Shown here: positions 23,432 to 34,379 of the stretch, piece by piece | Position numbering within the stretch: the first letter of the stretch is position 1 | Layout: every line of letters begins with the position of its first letter | Source of the DNA: Sequoia sempervirens | Lineage: Eukaryota; Streptophyta; Pinopsida; Cupressales; Cupressaceae | Assembly (NCBI GenBank): GCA_007258455.2 | Contig: VDFB02270651.1 | Span: 699,666,217-699,730,216, forward strand | Length of the DNA stretch: 64,000 nt | Reading direction: 5' to 3' | The notes under the pieces: generated by a model | What the model was told of the DNA's origin: nothing | The model's input: only the letters and a program-made list of their open reading frames with translations | Database searches by the model: none | Translations under genes and position numbers: made by a program

Positions 23432-25515
23432 ATGTCGAACCCAAACAAATTCATCAATCCATTCTCCACAAGACCTCACAGGACTTTATTAGACAAATTC
23501 ACCACTAGAAACACTCAAGGACACATTACAGTAGAAGACATAGAGGCTGCGGCATAGGACCCTAAGTTTTCCTCTTTTGTAGATGAGTACCTAGCAAATG
23601 ATCGTCAACGGTACTTAGCCAAATTGTTAGCTGAAGGCGCTACCTTTCCTACAAGATTCGCTATTAGCACCTTACAAGCTCAACCTACACAAGGGACTAA
23701 TACAATGACTGCTAGTACTACTATACCTTAGGTAAATACAACCATACCATTTGGCATACCTACACAGAGTACGACAGTCCATACGTCTCTATTTGGTACG
23801 TCTGGCATGACATCAGGATTTAATTTCACTATAGGGGCATCATCGTCCACTCCCTTTGGTCCTCTTGTTGGGAGTAAAAGATCTAAAACATCAGCTTCTA
23901 CACCAAATGTCAGTGTCACGAGTACCATACCACAGTCAACAACCATACCTAGTGTTCATGTCACAGGTACCATACCTTAGTCAACGTCCATACCTAGTGT
24001 TCAAACCACTAGTACTATACCACATATTACACAAACAAGAGGCATTCCCTCATTCCAATACGAAAATCAGAATCCATCTTCCCAAATCAGCAGTCAGAAT
24101 ACATTCACACAGATTCTGAATCAGAATCTGTTCTCTCATATCGGTAGCCATAATCCATTCACACAGACTCCAAGTAAAAACCCATTCACACAGATTCTAA
24201 ATCAGAACCCATTCTCCCAAATTCCAAGTCAACACCAATTTACACAGATTCTAAATCAGAATCCCTTCTCCTAGAGCGGTACTTAGAATCCGTTCACACA
24301 GATCCCAAGTCAAAACCAATTTATGCAAATTTCGGACCAAAACATGTTTACCAACATTCTAAATCCAAACCCACCTCAAATACCAATGTTCAATCGAAAC
24401 CCATCAAGAGACCTGGGAGTTCAGAATACATACACATATCCGCATAATCTACCCAGCACATCATTGACCCAGGTTGACGTCTTACAAACACAAATGCATG
24501 CACTACAAACACAGATGGATAACATGGTGGTGTCAACTAAGAAATCCTTTTCAACAAAGGACATATGCCCATTTCCCTTTGATAGATCATTGTACATGAC
24601 CCCTTTCCCTCATGGGTATGTCATACCAAATCTCCCTAAGTACAATGGCAAACGAAATCTGATATAACATATAAAGGAATTTTCTACCATATACATAGAC
24701 GTCGCTTATGACCCCACATATCTTATGATACTATTTCCAAGAAGTCTTGTAGGAATTACACTAGAGTGGTTTTTAGGTCTAGACTATGGCATCAAATCTT
24801 GGGGTGAACCGACCAAGAAGTTTGTTGAGAAATTCTCCTTCAACATAGACCACGAGATAAATATAGCAACCTTGTGTCACACAACACAAGATGAAGGTGA
24901 AACATTTATCGCTTTCTTCCAAAGATGGAGGACTATAGCTAGCCGGTGTCCTATCGATATACCTGAAAAATAAAAAGTTACTATGTTCCAGGAAAACCTT
25001 CATGCAAAACTAAGGAGTAACTTAAGGGTACATTGTTGTACATCTTTTTCAGAACTAGTGGAAAAAGGGGTTATAATAGAAAAGGATCTCATTGAAAAAG
25101 GAGAACTTAAGACATCAACATCCAATAGAAATCTGAGCATGCAAAACACCCCCAATGACAAAAATAGATTTTGGTCTCGCAAAAAAAATGTCCCCAATGA
25201 TGGAGTAGTTGATGCTAAAACTATACAAGTAGTACCAATCATCACATTACAAGGACCTAACACTTCTTCCAACACGCTTAATGTTGTCAATCAACCTCCC
25301 AACATGGTCCAAAATACTCAACGTCCACAACAAAAAAGGAGGTTTCAAAAACGTGAGTTCACTCCCTTAGGGGAACCCATTGAGTCTGTATTCAAGCAAC
25401 TATTACAACATAATCTTATACAGCTGCAAGAGCCAAGACAATATGATCTAGGACAATTTAAACCAATTTGGTGGGATGACAATTCCTTTTGTGATTATCA
25501 TAGAACTAAGTGACA
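23432..25515 (+). pseudogene. Element B gag
   Basis: The frame starts at the ATG at 23432 (MSNPNKF) and stays in one frame with a few stops (mostly TAG) to 25513. The N-terminal part is Thr/Ser-rich. A repeat region at about 24050-24360 encodes several copies of QNPFTQI. A retrotransposon gag domain follows (about 24600-25100) with LPKYNGK, EWFLGLDYGIKSW, FVEKFSFNI and ETFIAFFQRWR. The C-terminal end has WWDDNSFCDYHRTK-HNLQN, the remains of the Cys/His knuckle typical of Tat gag, with its last Cys changed. Gag would form the virus-like particle in the cytoplasm. Confidence 0.85.
24050..24360 (+). repeat. In-frame repeat coding QNPFTQI units in gag
   Basis: Degenerate units carry CCATTCACACAGATTCYAAA alternating with CARAAYCCATTCTCC. 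They keep the gag frame and place an NPF tripeptide in most units. Confidence 0.7.
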
Positions 25516-25876
25516 TAACCTACAAAATTTTCGCCAACTGAAAAATATCATACAGGATCTTGTTGAAAGGAGAATAATTGAAGTTAGTGGATAGAAACAA
25601 AAGTCATCAAACACTGATCATCAAGTCTTTTCTGATCTGCTACATGACCATGGGAAAGGAGTTGTTCCCAATTCGTGTACTAAGACCAATATGTCAGCCA
25701 ACTATGAGAGTATCAAGCATCATTATAAGAGTGGAAAAACCATTAATCACCTTCGCGCTACTGATGAGAATATCAATACCATTACTATCAATACAAATCC
25801 TGAGTGCACGGTCAATACTCTTCGTACTAAGATCACTATCCAAGGTCCTCCATCGCAGCAAACACTATAGCCTTCC

Positions 25877-26875
25877 ATGTCACAATATAACCTACTTGAC
25901 CAGTTGGGGAAGATCCCAGCCCAAATATCAATCTTGGAACTATTGCATATTTCCCCTGAGCATCGATCTATCTTAGATAAAGCTTTACGAAAAACCACTG
26001 TCCCAAATGATATCGATGTCAATTGTTTCCAAGAAATGGTGGGCTACTTGACCAATAATCATCATGCCACATTTTCTAAACAAGACTACGCAACTGAAAA
26101 GACAAACCATAACAACCCTTTACATCTTGAAGTCCTTGTTGATGACACCAAAGTTAGACAAATTTTGGTAGACAAAGGAGCAAGGTTAAATTTGTGCACT
26201 CTAAAATTGATTAAGGCATTAGGTTTCTCAGAAGCATGCATAGACACAACCAAAAGTATTGTCATTAAATCTTATGATGATGAGGAATGAAAATCAAAGG
26301 GGGTGGTAACACTTCCTATCAGAATTGGCCCTGCAAAAATGGAGACAAAGTTCTAGGTCTTGGATCTCACCCTTCCTTATAACCTTCTACTAGGAAGACC
26401 ATGGATTCATGCCATGAAGGCGGTCCCTTCCACATATCATCAATGTCTCAAATTCCCTTACAATGGCACTGAAATAACAATAGATGGTGACCCAGAACCA
26501 TTCCAATATTGCACCAATCTAAAAGAGATCACCCAACGTCAAGTGTCAGTAAACCAAGAGGCTTCATCATCCAATCCATCTCCCTATGTTGATCCATCCA
26601 CACTCACTCGAACATCTATTTCACCCTCAATTTCTACCAATCCTAGGGTTGATATCCAAGACAAGGGTTGTGGAGAGTATTACATGAAGACATCTTATTG
26701 TGTTAGCCATTTGATTCCTCCTAAGTCATACGGTTTGCCTACATCAGATAGGAGACATTCTATGGTCACTATACACATTCCTCCAACAACTTTCACAAAA
26801 TGGGGAGAATTAAGCAAAGGGGCTGTAAATACAAAAGATGTCACCTCCTGGCTGTATAAGGAAAATGATGAATAA
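25877..26875 (+). pseudogene. Element B aspartic protease region
   Basis: This continues in the gag frame. The retropepsin core reads QILVDKGARLNLC, where the family has D-T/S/G-G-A, so the residue after the catalytic Asp is changed to Lys. After a TGA at 26288 it continues with LPYNLLLGRPWIH, the conserved C-terminal protease block. The enzyme would cut the Gag-Pol polyprotein inside the particle. Confidence 0.8.
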
Positions 26876-26929
26876 CCTCTCTCACTTGCTCACATTCCTA
26901 TAGATCTATATCGAAAAGGTTTCACAATC

Positions 26930-27430
26930 ATGCAGAGCAAGGGATATAATGGACATAGTGGTTTAGGCTTAAATCAAGATGGGAGGATTGAACCGATCTT
27001 TGTTTCTCAGTGGCCAAAAGGCGTAGGGCTTGGGTTTCAACTGATTCAGATTGGTGATCCTAGTACCACATCACCCTTAATTGAGGAAGTAAGTGCTTTA
27101 GAAGATATTAGGACACCTCATGAACTATCATACCAATATCACTGTGACTCCCCTGACTCGAATGACTATGAGTGGGATTCCCTATCCTCTACCTCTTCCA
27201 TGGACCTTGACAAGCTATTTGGAGAACTTGACTTAATGTTAAGATCCTCACCAAATCCATTGAATTCATGTCCACCAAAGAATATGAAAAAGGAGGAATG
27301 GTTTAAACATTATTATTGGGAATCACTTGATCCTACCTCTTGGCAACCTGATACATTTGTTTCAAATAACCAAACCTTGGCATTAGGCCCACCTCTCAAT
27401 CCACCTAGATCTAAACCTAAGAGCAAATAG
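26930..27430 (+). pseudogene. Element B G-patch domain and linker
   Basis: Directly after the protease the frame encodes GYNGHSGLGLNQDGRIEPI, a good match to the Gly-rich G-patch (D111) motif, which in retroviruses and some plant gypsy elements lies next to the protease and helps nucleic-acid handling. An acidic, Ser/Pro-rich linker follows, and the frame goes on to 27769 (LIDWDQQDTLVLDFFE) before a stop. Confidence 0.7.
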
Positions 27431-27889
27431 GACTTAGTACAAGAATTTTGTGACCATATGAAAAACTCAGTCCTTACCTTGACCCCATTAAACTTTGATA
27501 ACTCTGACAATGGCATGCCCCTAGTCTATCCCCAACTCATTGATTGGGACCAACAAGACACACTCGTCTTAGATTTTTTTGAGAATAATGAAGCAATTGC
27601 TGAGTTCCTAGGATTACGAGAAGGCATACCTAGCGGTGATTACAAGGTTGGTTTTACCATTGACTTGGACAAAAATGAATATTTTGTGGAATCTGTGCAA
27701 CCCTCCAGTTGCAAAAATGATAAAAAGAATAAACAAGATAAAAAGGATGACTCTCTAGGTGAAAATTGAAAGGTGCCTCTAGACAATGAAAAAGTAAAAA
27801 TAAAGGACACATCTGAAGGCAAAAACCTCTCTGAGGCACCTATGGATGGAGGTTTGAACATTGTCCCATTGCACAGGAAAAGTAACTCA

Positions 27890-28840
27890 TGCTCGTTGAA
27901 GAATCAGTCAAAGTCAACATAGGCACATAAGAGAATCTTTGACTGGTTTATTTTGCAGTGTCATTGACAAAAAAAGAGCAGCCAAAATTTGACAACTTCT
28001 TTGCACAGAGACAAATAATTTTTTCCTGGTCATATGCAAACATGCCTGGGTTGGATCTTGAACTTGTTCTACATCACTTAACCTTACAACCAGGTATCAA
28101 ACTAGTGAAACAAAAATTGAGGAAAATGCATCCACAGATTGCTTTACTAGTCAAGGCAAAGCTCAAGAAACTATTAGACGTTGGTTTCATTAGATCAAAT
28201 TGACTATGCAGATTGGATTTCCAATCTTGTACCAGTCACTAAACCAACAGGGGCATCCACATTTTAACCGATTTCAGAGATATCAACAAGGCTTGTCCTA
28301 AGGATGACTTCCCTTTTCCTAACATAGACATGATAGTAGACATGACAACAGGTTGTGAGATGTTGTCCCTTATGGATGGATTTTTCAAGATATAATCAGA
28401 TCAGAATTGCAACTGAAGACCAACCTAAGATAGCTTTCACTTGTCCTTGGGGAACGTATTGTTCAAATGTTATGCCCTTTGGACTCAAAAATGCTGGAGC
28501 AACCTATCAACGTGCCATGATGACCATTTTTCATGATCTAGTACACACTCTTATGGAGGATTATGTTGATGACCTTATTGTTAAATCCAAGACAAGGGCA
28601 TAACATTTATAGGTTTTAGACAAGATATTTCAAAGGTTGGAGAAGTATAAAGTGAGACTCAATCCCAAGAAATGTGTGTTTGGAGTCAAGTGAGAAAATC
28701 TTTTAGGCTATATCATTTCCAGATGAGGCATTGAAGTGGATCCGGCCAAGGTAAAAGCAATAATAGACATTTCCCCAACAACTAATCTCAGTCAACTAAG
28801 GACATTACAAGTAAGACTATAATCCATCAGAAGATTTATA
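27890..28840 (+). pseudogene. Element B reverse transcriptase
   Basis: The polymerase domain is spread over three frames because of small indels near 27890, 28200, 28255 and 28375. Order of blocks: FSWSYANMPGLD, LVKQKLRKMHPQ, FRDINKACPKDDFPFPNID, FTCPWGTYCSNVMPFGLKNA and the catalytic YVDD (near 28560), which is intact. Then LNPKKCVFGVK and LLGYIISR. These are standard Ty3/gypsy RT motifs. Confidence 0.9.
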
Positions 28841-29437
28841 GTGCAATTAGCAGATAAGACACATCCTTTTCAACATCTACTTAAGAAAGGGGTACCCTTT
28901 GGATGGACAGCTAGGTGCGGAGAGCCTTTTCAACTGATTAAAGAATATTTACTCACACCACCAGTCTTAATGCCACCTGTTGAAGGACGACCATTGATTC
29001 TTTATATTACAACAACCCATTCATCACTCAGAGCATTGCTTGCACATAATGACGATGAAGGTTATGAAAGGGCAGCCTATTATATCAATCGGACTTTGGT
29101 AGGTTATGAGCTCAACTATAGTACCATTGAACGTGTCTATCTTGCAGTAGTATTTGCTACCCAAAAACTAAGGCACTATATGCTAAACCATCAAACAATG
29201 TTGATTGCTAAAATAGATCCTTTGAAATATCTTCTTAGCAAGGCAGCATTAACAGGGCGATTGGCCAAATGGGTTATGATACTTAGTGAGTATGATATCC
29301 AGCATGTGGAGAGAAAGGCTATTAAAGGACAAGTCATTGTTGATCAATTAGCCGATGAACCACTACAAGATGATCATCCATTAGTTGTAGAATTTCCTGA
29401 TGAATTTATATTCACCATAGACATAAACATAACATGA
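28841..29437 (+). pseudogene. Element B RNase H (first)
   Basis: An open frame of 198 codons covers the RT connection and RNase H region (KKGVPFGWT, LMPPVEGRPLILYI, NYSTIERVYLAVVFATQKL, KYLLSKAALTGRLAKW). The first catalytic Asp position of gypsy RNase H (normally LYL-x-x-S/D) is weak here, as often in Tat elements that carry a second RNase H. Confidence 0.8.
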
Positions 29438-29830
29438 AAATTATACTTTGATGGCTCACATACAAATCATGGCTCAGTGGCTAGTATACTATTTATCACA
29501 CCATAGGGTGATTCCATCCCTAAGTCATTCAGGATTGCATTCCCATCTACTAACAACATAGCAGAGTATGAATCTCTAGTGGTAGGGTTACGCATGGCAA
29601 TCAAGTGGAAAATTAAGAACCTACAGGTATATGGTGATTCTCAACTAGTAATCAGACAGGTAAATGATTATTATGAGACTAAGGATGAGAAGCTTGCTCC
29701 ATACAAATGCATGGCTTATAGCTTTAAAGAGTACTTTGACAAAGTCGAATTTCAACAAATAACTCATGTTTTAAACAGGGCAGCAGACTTTATGGCTACA
29801 ATTGCATCACTTCTAGATATTCCTACCAAC
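29438..29830 (+). pseudogene. Element B second, archaeal-type RNase H
   Basis: KLYFDGSHTNHGSVA starts the domain after a TGA, followed by NIAEYESLVVGLRMAI (catalytic Glu) and VYGDSQLVIRQVN (catalytic Asp). This D-E-D pattern with FDGS-NNxAEYEAL-GDSxLV is the extra aRNH domain that marks the Tat lineage. It would add RNA-strand cleavage during cDNA synthesis. Confidence 0.85.
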
Positions 29831-31185
29831 GTGCCTAAGTTTGAGTTTTTGGTAGAACAACTTTTGGTCCCAGCCTACGATATCCCAGATTTTGAAATGG
29901 TATGTGACATTGTTGGTCCTGATTCTCCATGGTACAAAGAAATCTATGACTACCTTCATGTCGAAATCATACCCACTGGCCTCTCAAACAACCAATGTAG
30001 GACATTTCTTCGTAAGTTAGCTAAATACACCATTGTCAGAGACACCCTATATAGACGTGCCTTAGATAATACCCTACTGAGATGTCTTGATTCTAATGAA
30101 GTACAAGCAACCTTGCATGGAGTGCATGAGGGTATAAGTGGTTCCCATTCTAGCGGTCCTACCTTAGCCAAAAATATTATGAGACTGGGTTATTATTGGC
30201 CTACTATGGAAAAGGACTCATATGTCTTTGTAAAGAAATGTCACCAATTCCAAGTTCATGTAGACTCGATACATGCACCAACACAGGAGCTCCATCCTAT
30301 AATGTCACCGTGGCCCTTCGCCCAATGGGGACTTGATCTCATAGGTAAGATCCACCCACATCATCTAATGGCCACAAATTCATCATCACTGCCACCGAGT
30401 ACTTTACGAAGTGGATTGAGGCTATTCCAATGACATACATTACCGACACACAGATCTCTAAGTTTATCCTGAACTATATCATTTGTCGGTATGGTGTCCC
30501 TCAGTCCATAATCATGGATAATGGCCGCCCATTTAAGAATCAAGAAGTTTGCCATATTTGTGATGAATTTCATATTCAACATCACTTTTCCACTCCATAC
30601 TACCCACAAGGTAATAGCCAAGCAAAGGTATCTAACAAAACTATCATTCGAATCCTCAAAAAGACTATCAATGATGCTGGCTGTGATTGGCATTTACAGC
30701 TTAATCCCGCCTTATGGGCTTATCGCACAAGTATTTGTACTCCCACTAGCACCACTCCCTATTCACTAGTATTTGGTTCTGAAGCTATTCTTCCTATTGA
30801 GGTTGAGATTCCTTCCCTGAGGGTATCCTTGAAAGGCCACATTGATGATGAAGAGTAGCGCGTATCAAGACTCCATGAGCTGGAATTCTTGGATGAGTGA
30901 AGACAGAAGGCACTAGACCATCTCCAAGCATATCAGAATCACCTTTGTCATAGCTATAATAGGAAGGTCTTGAACAAAAAATTTGACATTGGTGACCTGG
31001 TGTTAATGGAGAACCCGAAGAATCAAGCAAAAAGAGAAAAACCAGGAAAGTTTGAACCTAACTGGTTAGGACCGTATATTGTTACAGAAGCCTTTGGATC
31101 AGGAGCGTACCAACTCTCTACTCCTAAAGGGGAACCATTTTCCTTTCTAATCAATAGTCTTCATCTGAAAAAGTTCTACGCATAG
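29831..31185 (+). pseudogene. Element B integrase
   Basis: The zinc-binding HHCC region reads HGVHEGISGSHSSG, then GYYWPTMEKDSYVFVKKC, but the last Cys is Phe (CHQF). The core has WGLDLIGKI and IIMDNGRPF. In PQGNSQAKVSNKT the catalytic Glu of the family's QAE is Lys, so the D,D,E triad is broken. A frameshift near 30350 separates the start of the core from the rest. The C-terminal GPYIVTEAFGSGAYQLS ends the polyprotein at 31185. Confidence 0.9.
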
Positions 31186-31877
31186 ATTCTAAGAGCCTTG
31201 TCTTAATTAGCAAAAATACAAAAAAATTGTTACCAAGGTGAAAACCTAGCAAACAAGCGTCTTGGTAACACCAATAAAATTAGAAAATCCAAAAAATAGT
31301 AAAGACAAATAATTCATCCAATAGTGAAAACCACTTCGATGGTGCTTTGGACAGGTACCATGGTGAATACTTGGAAAACAGGCACCATGTGTAGTTGACT
31401 CTGCTCCTTTGTCTGCTATTATTCTAATCTAGAATACCCTATACATAGTCCTTATCCCTATCCATACACCCTATCCTTGTATATACTACATGTTCCTTGT
31501 ACATACTACCTATCCTTGTACATATCCCTTATCTTTTGTATCCATTGCTTGTACATACCATTCGTAATAAGTGGTAGTCTTTCCCACAACTTGGAATGAT
31601 TGACATCTAGTGCATTTCATATCCCCCATTTTAACCTAGTCATAATCAATTGGTCTTATACTTGACTGGGGGAAAACACTTGCCGTGCATCATATCAATT
31701 CTTCCATTAGCTGTGTTGAAGATTTCAAACCATAGAAAAATCCAAAAACATCACAAAATGACTTGAGAAAACACAAAAACATTAGAAAACTTCAAAAAGA
31801 CAAAAATCAAAACATGTCAAAAATTCAAAAACAGAGTCAGAGTTAGTCACATTTTTCAGTCTTTTTCATTAGTCAAA

Positions 31878-32235
31878 CTACGTTGCCTCTGCGACTAGAC
31901 GTAGGCAAGGCCATCTGCCGATGTGTCCCTGAGGCATTAAGTTGGTCTGTTTAGGTTTGTCTATATAAAATCATGATTCAATCCATATGTCTATATGACA
32001 AGGTCATTGGTCATGTCGAACTATGAGGTCTTTGCGTGTATAACGTAGGCAATGTCATCAATCGATGAGCCCCCAAGGCCGCACTAGGTCAGTCCATTAG
32101 GGTTCGCCACATTCACTATCACACACGTCATCTATTTTTAGTCAGTCTTGTCGGTCAAGGTCAAGTCAAACTTTGAGGTCTCTACGTGTATAACGTAGGC
32201 AAGGCCATCAATTGATGAGCCCCCGAGGCCGCACT
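31878..32235 (+). repeat. Three copies of a two-hairpin module (element B)
   Basis: Each copy has stem 1 (CTACGT...ACGTAG or TTGCGT...ACGTAG), then GGCAAGG, then stem 2 built on CATC...GATG, followed by CCCYNAGGC. Copies 2 and 3 lie in a repeat of 150 bp. A fourth relative is in element C at 58674-58730. Confidence 0.7.
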
Positions 32236-32392
32236 AGGTTAGTCCTTTAGGATTTTTCATCACACATAGTCAATTGTCAGCACATCATATCAAGTCATAC
32301 ATCAATCTGGTGAACAAGTCAGCAATGTCTCTAATTCAAATCAAACAACTTGCCAAACGAAACAATCAAAACAGATCAACTAATGTCTACTA

Positions 32393-32520
32393 CAGGATGT
32401 GTCCTTCCTGGAAATAGATATCATCAAGGAAATCAACCTGTTTCTTGTTCAGGATGAGTCCTTCCTGACTACAGATATCAGAAAAACAATCTATCTCTTA
32501 TACAGGATGAGTCCTTCCTG
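32393..32520 (+). repeat. Short hairpin repeat x 3
   Basis: CAGGATGWGTCCTTCCTG at 32393-32410, 32450-32467 and 32503-32520. CAGGA and TCCTG can pair across an 8-base loop. Confidence 0.7.
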
Positions 32521-34379
32521 CATAATTGACATTGTCAAACAATCAAACATAGCCTTACATAGGTTATCACATAAACAACATCTAACTCAATGTCTTATAT
32601 GATACATGTCTTTCTGAAACCAGGCTTTTTCATGCCTTATACAGATAGTCATAACATCAAAACCAGACTCAAAGTCTTATTCGGTATGAGTATATCTTGA
32701 AATCAAGCTCTATCAATCAATCCTTCTATCAATCGAAACTAATCAAACAAACATATCAAGTTTTGGCAAATATTTTATTGGCTTTTTGACTTTCTTACTT
32801 ATTTATCTTATCTTTTCATTTGAATTTATGATGGTAATTATGTTATTAGCTTTCTCAAGGATGTCCCATGAAGGATTTAGAGAAGCAACAATGTATCAGA
32901 ATTTTGTTTTCTTTGACTGTTGTCTGTCACCTATCTTTTAAATTTGTATTTTGAGTCATGTTACTAGTTTCCTCAAGGATGTCCCATGAAGGATTTAGAG
33001 GAGCAATAATGTCTCATGACCTGTCTTTTATTTTGTTTGTTGTCTATGGTTTGTCTTGACAAAAGGATTGGGGCAACTTGTGCCCTTAGTATGAGTTAAT
33101 GACAATCCTTGTCTGCGACTGTCTATTGTTAGCAAGTGGATGACCTTGCAAACCTTGATATATGTCATATCATGGTGTTTTTCTCCATTTGTATTAGTCC
33201 CGCCCAATGATGATAAAGTGCAACACCTTTTGTGATACAACAAAACATCGAAGATTGCTAATACTAACATCCATCACATTTCTTTCAATATTTCTCAATC
33301 TTTCTTTCCACACTAACAGTTCTTCTTTCTTGCATTATGACGGAGTCCTGTGACACACAACAATATAAATCATCCTGCATACACATTCTTGTTAGAAAAT
33401 ATCATTTCCAAATCATACATCATTAATCATACATACATCTTGCATTAGAAAATATACAAACATCTCGACATTTATCATATCTACAATATCATGGCATAAT
33501 AGACACTTTTCATCATAGATTACATGTCATAAGTATTCCATGTACATAAAAAATGTAAATACATGCACCAAATTACATCTGTATAGCATCACATGTAGAA
33601 AGCATTGTACATATAACATCATATTTCATCTCATAACTATGAAATGCATACATCACATAGAATCAACATCACATCATAGGCTGCATAAACACATCATAAA
33701 GTAGATACGATCATCTATCACAACGCATATCATATAAACATCACATGTACAAATAAACGCATGCATAATCAATAAATAGAAATGCATATCATGAGAATCA
33801 CTGCCAAAATCATATATATATATCACTTAACAGTGTCACATCACAATGCCATAATGTATCAATAAATATGGAAGCCTGCAAGCTATATGATCATAATAAA
33901 ATGTCTCGGTACATATCAACAAATGTCCCTATCCTAAACTGCCACTTCTATCATGACTAGAGTGTGCGGATGACTGATGTCGGGAACCTGAGGACCTGTG
34001 CCTTGAATGTGGCCTATCATATGGGCTAGTTCTATGTGGCTACTCAACACCCTCTGTGCTAACTATCCTGGAGTGGGTCCTAGTCTAAGACATCTCACTG
34101 CATGCCTCTGAAAAGCTAGGGGCCCGTCTCTCTGGAGGAACTTCTCTCTCATACAAATCTCTGTAGTAAGTGGCCCTCTCCCCGGCTCTGACTAACTCTC
34201 TGATAAATGTAGCCTCCGGCCTAATACATAAAGCTCTAACCTCTATGAATCTTTGCTCAGTATCCTATCTCCGAGCTATGGCCTGATCTCTGTCCATCTC
34301 CATCTAAAACAAATCTCTCTCAGACATCATCACCCTCATCTGCTCCTCCAAGGATGCAACCTGGGCCCGAAGTGTAGTG

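Larger units (their letters stand above)
31186..34379 (+). other. Element B 3' noncoding spacer with hairpin motifs
   Basis: About 3 kb without supported coding. A block at 31315-31420 (GGACAGGTACCATG) is shared with element C at 57605-57690. Three copies of a two-hairpin module lie at 31878-31935, 32032-32085 and 32182-32235. Three copies of CAGGATGAGTCCTTCCTG, an inverted repeat, lie at 32393, 32450 and 32503. A 118-bp direct repeat (CTCAAGGATGTCCCATGAAG) starts at 32854 and 32972. From 33340 to 33900 the sequence is CATCA/ACATCATA-rich. Confidence 0.65.

Noticed and set aside
24983..25290. Minus-strand open frames inside gag and pol of element B
   Set aside because: They are mirror frames of the plus-strand gag/pol, without domains of their own.
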